This document shows, piece by piece, positions 43,779 to 56,014 of a stretch of DNA of 64,000 nt; within the stretch, counting starts at the first letter, position 1, and each line of letters begins with the position of its first letter. The notes under the pieces were generated by a model, which was not told where the DNA came from, did not search any database, and saw only the letters and a program-made list of their open reading frames with translations. This stretch comes from Apostichopus japonicus (Eukaryota > Echinodermata > Holothuroidea > Aspidochirotida > Stichopodidae). A program made the translations under genes and the position numbers. The DNA is taken from contig NC_092568.1 in NCBI RefSeq assembly GCF_037975245.1, positions 558,001 to 622,000 of the forward strand, written 5' to 3'.

Positions 43779-46700
43779 TCATTTCTTCCTAAAGAACTTC
43801 AAGTAAACCACCACGCCCAAGATAACGACTTCAAGCAAGATGATAAATATTAGAAGGAGTTTGTTGGTAATCACTCTGTAAAATGAAAAGGTAAAGAAAA
43901 ATAAAATAAAATAAAACTTAAGGAATCCCCCCCCCTCCCCACACCCAAACAAAAAGTGTACACCTAGGGTCATAATTTACAAAAATCAGAAAGACTGCTT
44001 AAAATTTTCAGAAATGTAAAAAGAGAAAAACCCTGTTAAGAATGGTTTTGGGTACAATCTTGAAAGTCAACATCAGTTACTGAAGCCCAACAAGAAATTA
44101 AATAGGCTTAACTTGTCATCTTGTTGTAATAACACACTCATCAATTAATTGATATTTGTTAATTGTTATCACAATTTTATTAACCTAAACATACTAAAAA
44201 TTAAAATGTTAACAAAGCTCCTTTCGATCAAGGATATCAAACTAATTAGCTTAACTCAACAATTAAGTAATAGTTGATGTTACGTACTGCTTATCATAAT
44301 TTTGCTATCTTACATATCAATCAATTTACAAAATTAAATTAGTTTTACCGTTCATTACCTTTTACCAATTGATCTGATAACTTTGCGACTGCTTGAAATA
44401 CTTGCATCCATGTCCTCCAGCTGAAAATTGAAGGAAAAATTAATATTAAGTAATATTATATATATTATTAATATTATATAAAATATTATCCTGTCAATAA
44501 AATATGATCTACTGAGGGGAAAAGAGATTGACCATACCAAGAGGGCAGGAAGAGGACCAACATGGTGGATAAACATTTGGGAAACTTTATACAAATCAAT
44601 GAAAACTGAAATCAAAACTATCAAAAAAGGTGAAAGTTTGTTGATGTTCTGCTCAAACTGTACAATGACTCAACAAGAACATACTTTTAAGTTTTAACCA
44701 ATCTACTCTGAGCTAACATTTAAATACAATAGCATTAATTTTGAAACCACACTTGAAACACTCTGTTGTTTCTCACAGCCTATAAAGATAACAAAAATTG
44801 CAACAACACTATCCAGTTCTTTGAAAAAAACAAAAAAACATTTGTAGCTTTTGGTTTTAGTTGCTGTAGAGTGCATTACTATTTCAGATGCAGATTTAAA
44901 ATAATTGGACTATATTTAATTCTATTTGACCAACAAAACATAGACATATCTGGTCTTTCATTTCTATCAATGGAAGTTGTACTGTAAGAGATGATTTTAT
45001 ATCTTTAGTAGAGAAGAAAGAGTAACATTCCAAAAAGCCACCTATTTACTAGCCAGACCCGAACTAGAAAGCAAATTTTATGTAAATTATTAAATCATGA
45101 TCCCTAGCAAATATGCAATCTCTCTTCTCATACCCTGTCCCTGGTTCGAATGAGTTGCTCCTTCTGCCCATCCAAGTCTTCAATAATGCCTTCTCCAATT
45201 TTGTCTGTTTCCAGGGCAATCCTGTGTGTCCTGTCTATATGTTCAGATGTTTGATGTAGTATCCGACTCCCCTCCATCAACTGTTCCCTGTTAACGTTAT
45301 CTGAATTCTGGAAAAATTAGGAAGAACTGCATTATTAGATGATGTAAGAAAAAGCAAAAAAACGACAGGAAAAGTTGATTTTCCTAACTATTGCAGTCTA
45401 GAGATCAACCTCCTCTCAGAATATATTATGGCAAATTTAGCTCCTGAATTCATAAAGTCATTTTCATATTTGTGTATCTATGAAACATTATAATCATATT
45501 TAAAAGAGGCAACACACCGGTTTTGCTGCAAATTTTTAATTTTTGTACTAAATCAATAATTAAGAAGCTTACCTCTTGAACTACAACTTCAGGAGAGAAG
45601 AACCCAGCTGTGTCCAAACTGCCAGAATATTGAGAATTGCCTTTCTGAGACATGGCTTTTTTCTGAAGAAGAGATAAAACATCATGAACATGATGAACAT
45701 AATCATAGAGGAGCAACAACTCCTTTGAATGTTGTTTTCACCCCTGAAATGCTCAACATCATTTAACACAATTTGACCTAGCCATCAAGAAACATGTGGC
45801 AATCTTTTTGTCCCAAAAGAGATGTACATTACAAATGTTTGTCAATATCTTTTATAAAATCTATGACATGATTTATTTTGTATCCTGACAGACTTTACTT
45901 ACCAAATCCTTTTGACATTTTTCTAATTCTTTCTGGTAATTTCTGACTTTGGACATCATGGGTAACCTATATCCTCCTGGGGCACTTCTGGCCTCTGCTT
46001 CCAAAGATTCTGTCTGCAAATGAACAGTTTAGAATCCAAGTTTAAATAATTTACTGATTCAGATATTCCACACCAAGACTGAAAATGTCCTGTAAATTTC
46101 CTAAGTATACCTTCTTGTAGGGGTGTACGAGAGGGTTGAGAAGTAATGAGGAAGCAAGACTAACTTGGGGCGGGGGAGGGGGGGTGGATTGTAAGTTTTA
46201 ATTTTGAATGGAAGAAAGGTCAAACTACATCAGATGCATGGATATTTTTAGCATTCCATAATTTCAGGGTGCAGTTTTGGTGACCCTCTTACCCTGTGAA
46301 TCAGTTGAAGATGTTCTGTGTAGCCTACAAAACAACAACCATATAGACCCTTGTGTGATTTCAAATTGAGCAGTCCAAGAATTTGAGGCAATTCGTAAAA
46401 TTCTTTATAGGATGAATGATCAATGAATACTTGGGATATAAACAGACTGAAATTCATATAAATAAAAAAACACATTGGCCATAAGATAAATTTCTTATTA
46501 CTCTTTAATAATACATACATTTTTCCCCCTCCATTTTATGAATATTTACAACAAAAAAACAAATATGATGAAACGACATCAGATTTGTTCTTTGCAGTTT
46601 AAGGTAATGCACTTCTTTATCAGAAAGAAAACCTCACTTACCAAAACAGAGCCTTCCTCAATTTGTCTTTGTGCATCTCTGATTAATTTCTTTCTTGCTT

Positions 46701-47266
46701 CTGTAGAAAGAAATTTCAGAACAAAATTTTACATACAAGATTTCTCCAAAAATTATATAATCATGCATAGCAAACTCTTCATCAAACTTGACATCATATC
46801 ACAAATCCAGAAGGGCCTCCTGAAGTTATTTTGCTCAGGCTTGTTGCCTAGTATTCTATAATTATACACACTGGCACATATATGTCACAGAACCATCATA
46901 ATTCTAATGGCTGCTTCACAATAATAGAGACCTCAACTTTTCAAGCCAATACCTAAAGTGAATCAAGGAATTGACGGCGTCCTGATAATCATTAGCTTAT
47001 TGAATTTAAAGTGTTTGTGCTGTTATAAAGTGTAAATCTAACGTTAATTTTGTGCTTTGTTAACAGATACATTGAATTTGAAGTGCATGTTTTTAACACA
47101 AATATGCTATAGAATTGTTAGCCTAGCCAGAGCTTAACTTAGTTTAACAAAGTTAGGGAACAGTACCTCCGATTGAATTTGGTATATGTTCTTCGATTTT
47201 AATTCTTGTGGATTCTAGATTTACCCTCAAATCCTCCTCAAAAGTTTCAAAACGTTCAGAAGACAT
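43779..47266 (-). CDS. VTI1B: Vti1b, Qb-SNARE of late endosomes/lysosomes
   Basis: Exons 5' to 3': 47266-47167, 46700-46642, 46013-45903, 45662-45573, 45307-45134, 44420-44359, 43875-43779. They join in phase to 230 residues (human 232). The N-terminal three-helix region starts MSSERFETFEEDL and includes KKLIRDAQRQIEE and PMMSKVRNYQKEL. The SNARE motif (HRIALETDKIGEGIIEDL, then DGQKEQLIRTR) keeps a glutamine, in DGQKEQ, as the probable zero-layer residue. The C-terminal anchor is TNKLLLIFIILLEVVILG followed by VVVYLKFFRKK, very close to vertebrate Vti1b rather than Vti1a. Known role of the family: pairs with syntaxin 7, syntaxin 8 and VAMP8 in endosomal fusion. ATG sits at the expected place. 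All donor and acceptor sites are GT/AG. Confidence 0.95.
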
Positions 47267-48180
47267 GGTTTCGCTTTAGCCTTAGGAATTACAACACGAA
47301 TACAACCGTAAAGCAAAGAAGCCTTCTCCATACATTCATGTTGAATCAAATCTTCCGGTTGGCTGTTGACTAGGCCTAGCCATATCTGCCAAGTTCAGGA
47401 ATAGACCAAATTCTCAAAAGAACGCGGAAAACGATACGTTTCATTCAACAGGAAGACTGGAAATGAGGAATAAGATATCGTGACTTTAACACGAGGCTCA
47501 AAAGTCAAATGTACTGCAAAGGAGACAATTTCTTGAAATAGTTTGTTTAAAGGAATTTTTATTGACTTAATAAATGGTCAGGTTTAAAATTTGTACCACC
47601 TGATATATCACATACTACGGTAGTGTTAGAGTAACATTCAATTCTCAGTTTGCAGCTTAGGTGATGTGGAGAAAATAAACTGAAAATGAACTGAGCTGCA
47701 TATTTTAAAGATGTTCAATGATTGGCTTCTTATTGGTTATGCCTTTGACGTCTCCATTATCTCAAGCCTTTTCTGGAATGCAAAATGATGAGTTAACTCG
47801 CATGAAGATAACCTCAAATGAACAAGGAGCTTCCTTTATGTAGCGTAGATACGGAGTAGTATTTATTGTACTTGCTGCAGCTGATCGTTGTTGACACAAC
47901 GTCCAAACTTCAGAATATGCAGATTGTGCATGTTTACAGTAATTGCCCCTCATGCACCGATAGATAGAAAATGACCTTCGTACCTTCCAGCTGTGGTTAA
48001 TTTCGCCACAGCCATTAACGAAACCATCACTCAGTGGTATCGTTTGCATCCGTGATCGTTGAATTAGTACACAAAAGGTGAGTTTAATTACAGACTACCC
48101 TACAGTAACTAGTCACAGATTGTACTTGGCCTATCATGATATTAGAGATCACTGCTACTGCCACAGGTCTGTGTTTATGC
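47267..48180. other. VTI1B-CYP intergenic region
   Basis: The VTI1B promoter and the upstream region of the CYP gene must share this head-to-head interval (to about 49000). No TATA box or known promoter motif stands out. A TAGGCCTA palindrome lies near 47372. A 95-codon minus-strand ORF (47762-48049) has no recognisable similarity. Confidence 0.4.
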
Positions 48181-48545
48181 CAGTGGCGTAGGAAGGTACT
48201 TTTGAGTGGGGGGGGGGGGGGGCTGAAGACTGATGACCGGCCTGGGGGAGGGGTCTAAGGGGAGGGGGTGTCCCCCTCCCCCTTTGGAATTTTTTTGCAT
48301 TTCCAGGTGGCCTCAGATGCAATTTGGTGCAATATAGCACACTTCAACACCCAATCCATTTTGTAAATAATTTTGCATTTTCACCTGGCCTTATAGATGC
48401 AATTTGGTGCTCCAAATGAGATTTTTTTCTCATTTGGAAATGAAAATGGGGTTTTCTGACTCGCGGAGTGGGGGGGGCGGAATGATACTTCCGCCCCCCA
48501 TATTTTCACTGGGGGGGCTGGCGCCCCCAGGTTCCTACGCCCTTG
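48181..48545. mobile_element. 365-bp hAT-type MITE with perfect target duplication
   Basis: The ends CAGTGGCGTAGGAA and TTCCTACGCCCTTG form imperfect terminal inverted repeats. GTTTATGC is duplicated exactly at 48173-48180 and 48546-48553. The interior shares the GGGGAGGGG..CCCCTCCCC hairpin and GATGCAATTTGGTGC with the tandem units at 28353-29178, and its right end matches the fragment at 4236. All three are therefore one family of non-autonomous hAT elements. It lies about 500 bp upstream of the CYP start. Confidence 0.92.
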
Positions 48546-49002
48546 GTTTATGCCCTGTGGGTACAGACACAAACCTTGCCAATGCAGTGTAGTGCTAAAT
48601 TCGGTTATATTTGATCAGTACTGTCAGCAGACTTACATTCATATTGCGAAAATGGTCATGCAGAAGTAAAACATTTCATTGCCTAGTTTATTGTTTAAAT
48701 TCCACTGATAAGTGTTTGAGATCATGAAATAGTACAATGGATTTGTGAACACAATGTGGATTAACATTTTTTCTATTCTTCTAACGTTAGGCTGTGTTAA
48801 TTATACATGTATATGTCACTAATTAGTAATGGATAGACAAACTAATTCATAAGGGAGAACTTACTGTATGTTGGCACAGTGCTAACTCATTTCACTAATT
48901 GATGTTACCCATGCTCCTTTTGCATTTTCTTTTGAACCCTTTATCATACACTAAACTGGCAGTTCTACTTTACATTTTCCTCCTTTTTCTTTCATTTGAC
49001 AG

Positions 49003-52000
49003 ATTCCTATTCCCAATGGTTATAGGGGCAAAGTGTTATACATGTCACCATGTTTGCCATATATATTTTGATAGTGGCCATCCTCTTTGTCATCATTGGA
49101 TTGGTCACTCTTATGTTGGCATATACTGTGAAAATCATGATGCTCCGCAACAAGTATAGACACCTTCCTGGACCACCTGGGAGTTCGTAAGTTTCATAAG
49201 TTGATCTTGTTTCTTATATGCTGTACGTAACCCAATTGGGTGCAGCTACAGTACAAGAGTGCCTGTACCCAGCAAATGCAACCTTGTTGGCTAAAAGAAA
49301 TCAGTCAATCGCTTCCAGGCTTTTGGTGTCACTGTCACATTAGTACGTACTGTACAGTCTGCTACATAAATGTTCAGTCAAGTGTGTCAGTGGCTCTTTG
49401 GTGTGTAGGCCTACTGCTACCTTGGCAACATGATATATATTAACATCCTTTGTTTACTAGCTTTGCTTGGGAGCATCTTAGGCTGCTTTTACATGGTAAA
49501 CATCAGACCCATGCAGTGCCATGTGTCCAACATTAGAACAAGACTGATTGATTTTGAACTTTCTGTACTGGGGTTTACATAAAACCCCATGTGTTATCAT
49601 ACCCAGCACATGCATGCAATCACCGAACAGGAAGTTGTGTGTTGCATACTAGAAGAAAATATGCAAAGCCATAGGCAATGCCGTGTGCATCTATTATATT
49701 GTTATTAAGTTATGAATGTACAGTATAACAGACAAGATTGAGAGCTAATTAATGGTCACCGTTGTTCCCGGGGTCAACCCCCAGCTGTGTTTACATTACA
49801 GATTTAACACTGAGGGTCGGGTCTGACTCTGGTCGTTCCTTGATCCTAGTCTATGGCTTTTTAATTTCAACTACTAGTACTACCTGCTAACTGCTCAAAA
49901 GTGTAGTTTGAAACTAACTGCATCTAACCTTTAGAGATACATTAAAGTTTCATACAGCTGTAGTAGATTCTGATATTGAAAGTAATGTTCCATTTCTTTT
50001 CAGGTTTTTATTCGGAAATTTTAACGTTCTGCAGAAAATCCAGCGGGATGAAGCAACCTTTGGGGAAGCTATGTTTGATTTGTAAGTTAATTCTCTACAG
50101 CAAGCTCTGTAATCTGTGTCATTTGATTGCTGTTTAGTAAAATATCATCATTATCAAACATTTTAGAAGATGAAAAAATAATTATACCCATTCTCAAATA
50201 TTTACTGAGGAATTTAATGCCACCCTGAAAACAATTGTACCACTCTTAGACTATTAATATTTTTTCATTTCAAGTCTTCATCAATACCTTGAAATAAGGT
50301 AGGGGAATAGCGGGTCAGAACCTCTAGAAAAGTGAAAACTTTTTGCAGTGCTTTAACATTGGAACAGGCCCATAACCATGTCATGGCAGAGTGGGGCTGT
50401 GCCCCTCTTGCAGGCTACTGTGTGTCCCCCCCTTCCTGCCCCTCCCACACCATCTACAGTATGCCACCATTATGTTTACAAAGACTTCAGAAGTTACACG
50501 GCACATGTATTGTACCCCTCCATAAATCATTGGTGCCCTTCCTAAAATTGTTGGTGAACCCTCCAACTCAGAAGGTGTGGATACTATTAAACCTGCAATG
50601 ATTGTTGTTTTTTGGTGGTTGTAGATATTATGTGTAACATGTAACTTGTAACATGTAATGTTATCGCATGGTTCATGTATTGAGCTACTGCATCAGTGAT
50701 GCTGTAGTTGTAATGAATTCATAATGTTTCTGTTATTCTTTCTAGACACCAAGAGTATGGTTCAGTTGTGGTGATGTATTTCTTTAATGTTGCAATGGTG
50801 TCTGTCGCTGATCCAGTTATTGTCAAGGTTTGTCTTCTGACAGTGATCAAGTACAGTAGTACATCAAATTCATTTCCATTTAACTTCTCATGAAGTTCAA
50901 TAGTTTCTTTAAATAAATCATTTGAGTAACAAAGAGATCTAATGCCATGAGGGTGAGTAACAAAACATACATGTAAGTTCACATAGAAAATACTGGATGT
51001 CGCAAAACAATGACATAAATCATTCAGGGGGCTTTTGAGGAAGTCCTCGTCATTCTTTAAGGAGGATCTTACTCTTGTGTTCTATTGGAGGTTGTAGAGA
51101 CCTGCAATGCTACAGTGCTAATTGTATCAGAGTTAAACTACTGTGTCATTGATGCAGAAGTTTTAAATATAAGTTGAAGATAAAACTTGTTTCCTCCTGA
51201 AGAAAGCCAGAAATACAGATACATGCAATGCCACACGTCCTATGTGCCTTCTGAGACAGTACACAAATAACCTCACATATCAGTTCTGTGTAATTACCTG
51301 ATGTCATTCCATTTAATCTTGTTTTAGTTTTGTCCATTAATTTAATGCATTTTCAGATTAATACCCAGATGATGTTGGTCACTGTATTCTTGTCAAATAC
51401 ATATATATTTCCACCCTCAATTAATAGTACACATCTATGCAAGCCTCAAATTCCTGCTACTTATGCCAGCTAGTGGACTTGCATGTTTGTCAGTAGAAAA
51501 AAAGGCACTGGCCATTTGATGCTAGTAGACATTGAGGAGAGAAGCACATAGAAGATCGGAATCACAATCACCAGTTCAAAGAATCTACATGAGTTCCATA
51601 CCTTACATTTATATGCCCTGTTTTACTGCTTTTATCAGCAATGTTGCTCTCATAAGCCCATATAGTAACCGATGTATGTTGTAATTCAGTCAAAGCCTGT
51701 GAGAACGTGATTTTAGCCCATAAGTTTTTTGAAGCACTGGCATTTGTTAGCAAGTTGCCAAAACTGTGACATTCTAAGGATTTTGTGGTTAATGGTGTCT
51801 ATTATGGATGCAGGAAATTTTACAGCGATATGATGTAAAGCAATTTTTAACACCCTGATAGCACTTGTTTAGGTATACCATAAATGTATCACCTGCAGCT
51901 TTGTCTAAACGCAATTTTATCAGATTTATTTTTGTTTTATCCTCTCGTTAACAGAAGGTTCTCATGGACAACAAATTCCTCAAACCACCTGAAAATTATG

Positions 52001-55000
52001 TGGTATTTGTTGAATTATTCGGAGAGCGTTTTGGAGGGTATAACCTCGTAAGTGAAACCAATCATGAAAAATGGGCGCGGCACAGGAGAGTCCTCAATCC
52101 AGCATTTCATCGTCAGTGAGTACTTCTGGTTTCTTATTCACTCACAGAGCTACACCAGATAGTTTGCTAGCATTTGGCTTTGGAAGTAACATGGTTTTTA
52201 CTTTTGTGGAGGACAAGGTGGAGGACTGGGGGGGGGGGATGGGGGGGTGGCTAGAGGGGGTTGATTTTAAGGGCTCATTTGTCACAATGTAGTCATTATT
52301 GAAGCACTTCTGCTACATTTGAATATGTTCAAAATGCATTATTAACCAAATGATTTAAAATGTTCATGGTTATTCTTCTGCCATTAATGAACACAATAGA
52401 CGGATCACTTTTCAACCCGCAGGTACCTGATGCAGTTAATGGATACTTTTAATGATAGCGCTGATCGAATGGTCAAGTTCCTCGCTACAAAGGCTGACGA
52501 TGGTAAAGCAGAGGTCAGCATGCTAGATGCTATAGAGAGAGTTACCCTTGATGTCATTGCCAAGGTAAGACCAAAAAGGACAGATAAGGTGATGTTCCAT
52601 AATGGTGACTGGAGTTCATGGGTGGGGTTTGAGCAGAAAGGGGGGGGGGGAGTGGTGGAGAAAAGGGTACAACAAGATGATCTCTTGTTACTTCAGTGTG
52701 AGAACATTAAGTTTTTGGAACTGAGGTCAAAATATGAAAACTTTATGAGTACAATAACCTTCAGAAGGAAACTGGAAATTGATTTCATACCTAGTGTGTC
52801 GGTGCCCATATTGAGTACAAAAAGCCTGTTCTTGTATTTGGAGGTCAAAATGTCAACTGAGATTGACTGGGAAGATCAAACAAATTGTTAACACAATATC
52901 CGAAGGTAACTGCACATGACTGAATCTTAAATGAGACAATAAACCAATCCTGGAAACATTGGTGTACATTTGCATTCTCTTTGTTCTCCTTCCCTTGTAG
53001 GCTGGCTTTTCCATGGAGGAAGATTTAATTACGAACAAGTCTGAATTTAATGACGCTGTGAGTTTTATTCTTACAGCAGCTCGTAGAAATAGCATCGACA
53101 TATTTTTGAAAGTAAGTGGAATTCAGCGTTTTCACCCTATACCTGTATGTGAACCTAGCATGCACTGATTTTTTGTATTCGCGTGAAGGTATGGTGTAGC
53201 TGTTAGAGTGTTCCCCAACCACAACCACTACATTCCTGGTTCAAAACCATACCGGGAACCAGATTGTATCGGCTTATTCAAAATTGCTGCGCATGTTGGG
53301 AAATAAGGGTTTTATTCTGTTCATTCTATGGTTTCAAAACAACTTTGTTCAACACTGCCATGCAGAGATGATGGACAAATATACTCTCTCAGTATTTGAT
53401 AAAGTCGTCGGTTACTTATGTACAGTACACTCTCGTCCACCAGGTGGAATTGTTAAGTGGCGGTCCCCTGGAGCAGTGATGGATGCAACAATTGCATGCC
53501 TGCATGAGTAATGGCATCATAGGTCAAAGGTTAAAGGTCAAGAAATCTAAAAATTGATTTTAGCCATTTTCTGCTTGTCAGCATGTAGGAAAAAGTCGTT
53601 AAACAACAAGGTATGTAGAGAATGATGGGAATTTGTTTGAAATGGTACTTATGTGGATGTTAAGGATTTTGGAGCCAAAGGTTAATGTAGATCTATTTCC
53701 ATCATTGAAGTGATGAGATTGGCAGTTTCATAGATTGCCATCTCTTGCATTAAACTCTGTAAATACTCATTGAATAGAGCAGGCTTGATGTGAGCATGGT
53801 GCTCATCCACAATCATCATAGGGGTATGGTTTCAAAACAGTATCTGTTGGCATCCTAACTCTTGGAATGCATATATTTCTTTGACTTGTAGCAATAAACA
53901 CTTGATAACTGGCCAATTTAATGGTATTGGCTCATTTTGGTGTGGTTTTATCAATTTGGGAGAACATTTCTGGTGAGATGATGGTGAAAGTTGTCGTAGA
54001 CGGAAAAAACCCACCTTTCTCCACTGACTTTGGGGTCAAACGCACAGAGAAAGGTAAAGTTTTGGTGTCTTGTTTGAAAAATTGGTGAGCACTGAAGAAT
54101 ACCACCTTGACTCTAAAAGATAATTAAAATGTTTTGAATATTGACAACAATTATAAGCTGTTTCTAAAGTTACATGAATATCTGAACATTGATGTGTTCT
54201 ATTAGCATTCTGCTGAGAAGAGGAAGAGGGGAGGGGAGGAGGGTCTAAAATACCCCATCTTGCAAGACTATTCTACAAAGACGCGGCTCTCAGTCAGTAT
54301 TTCTCTTCCGGTCTTAGTACAGCCCATTCAAGGAAGCGAGAGATTACAGAGCCAGAGCCAAAGAAGCGATTCACCTTTTACGAGATACTGCAGAGAGGAT
54401 GATAAGACAGAGACTGAAAGACCAGCAGGAAGGAAAGAAACTACCCAAAGATATCTTGAGTTACATCATCAAAACTGCCATGGTGGACGAAAGCTTTCAG
54501 ATGGTTGAAATGGTCGATGAGTTTGTGACTTTTTTTGGAGCAGGTGAGATGGAAAATTTTTGGTCTGTGATAGAATTTTTTAACTTTTAAAAGTTGCCTT
54601 GAGTTGAGTCTTTGGGTGAGTGTTAGATTTAACATTTTGCCACATTAAGTGTACTACTAGATGAGAAGATTTTTTAGCCCCTAGTCAGTGAGCTCTGGAA
54701 GAAACTTGTTTCTTTTTTCCAAAATTTAGCTTCTACTGTTTAGCTTCTACTTTTAATATTCAAGATTTAAGTTAGTTTCTTAATTCAAATAATATTCAAG
54801 ATTTAAGTTAGTTTCTTGTTTGTAAATACAGTTGGAAAGCATCCATGTGTATTAAATATTAATGTTTTAGTACAATATCTCTTCCTGATGTCATTCTGTA
54901 TTTAATAGTTTCCTAATTGATTTTTTTTCTTTTGTAGGACAAGAAACGACTGGAAATCTGCTAAGTTTTACTTTAGTTTGCCTCGGTCAGAATCCTCACG

Positions 55001-55383
55001 TATTGGAAAAGTAAGGTTAAGTGTAATAGCATGGTTGTTACTGTAGCTGTGTCTATGCATATATACAAATATTTGAATTGTAATGATTCGGAAAATCCAG
55101 AACAGTGAAAAAACTTCCAGCCTCAATCAGGATTCGCTTTGTAGACAGACAACCCAACCAACAAGGCCATGGACAAAAATTAACACACAAACACTCATAG
55201 ATATGGATTATGGACATACAATCAGCGTCCATAGCCTAGTGGTTAGCGTGTCCGCATATAAAGCGGGAGGTCCGAGTTCGAATCCCGGTGGAGGCTGGAA
55301 GTTTCTTCAATGTTCTAGATTTTCCAACTCACTATGATTTCAATTATATATAAATATATATATATATATTTATTTATATATTA

Positions 55384-55428
<45 letters not shown>

Positions 55429-55957
55429 GGATGTGTGTGTGTGTTTGTTTGTTTGCTTGGCACATAAATTCAACATCTCTATTGCAGCAATTTCTTATAG
55501 ACAATTGTGACACTCAATAAACTTGAAACTATGCAAACTGCTGCATGATATTTTGCTTTTACAGGGTTTTAGAGGAAATTGAAACTGTCATTGGTGATAA
55601 GCAGGATTTACTCTATGAAGACATTGCAAAACTAGAGTACATGATGCTGGTAAGTACTATAACAATGAGTCTCATGCTGTAGTAAGTTACGTGATAACAT
55701 GCCATGATTATAAAAAAAATGAATGTATTCCATGCTATGATTTTGATTATGAATGTTCAGTACATGATTTGCATAGTTAGATTATGTTAGGATATTTCGG
55801 TTGGCTTCTCACTAGTCATTTCAAGCAGTCTCGTATTACGCTGTAAGCAGAATGGATCTCCAATGCATGCCTTCTTCATCTGTTGGTCTAATGTCTTGGT
55901 AAAAGTATGCTCCAATGAAATAACATAGCTACATTTGAATCCTGGACTAAGCTGGAC

Positions 55958-56014
<57 letters not shown>

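Noticed and set aside
47762-48049. 95-codon minus-strand ORF in the VTI1B-CYP interval
   Set aside because: No similarity, no splice or promoter context; long enough to arise by chance in 64 kb.
52430-52891. 153-codon plus-strand ORF
   Set aside because: Only its first part is real: it is CYP exon 5 (52423-52564) reading through the donor into the intron, including a G run.
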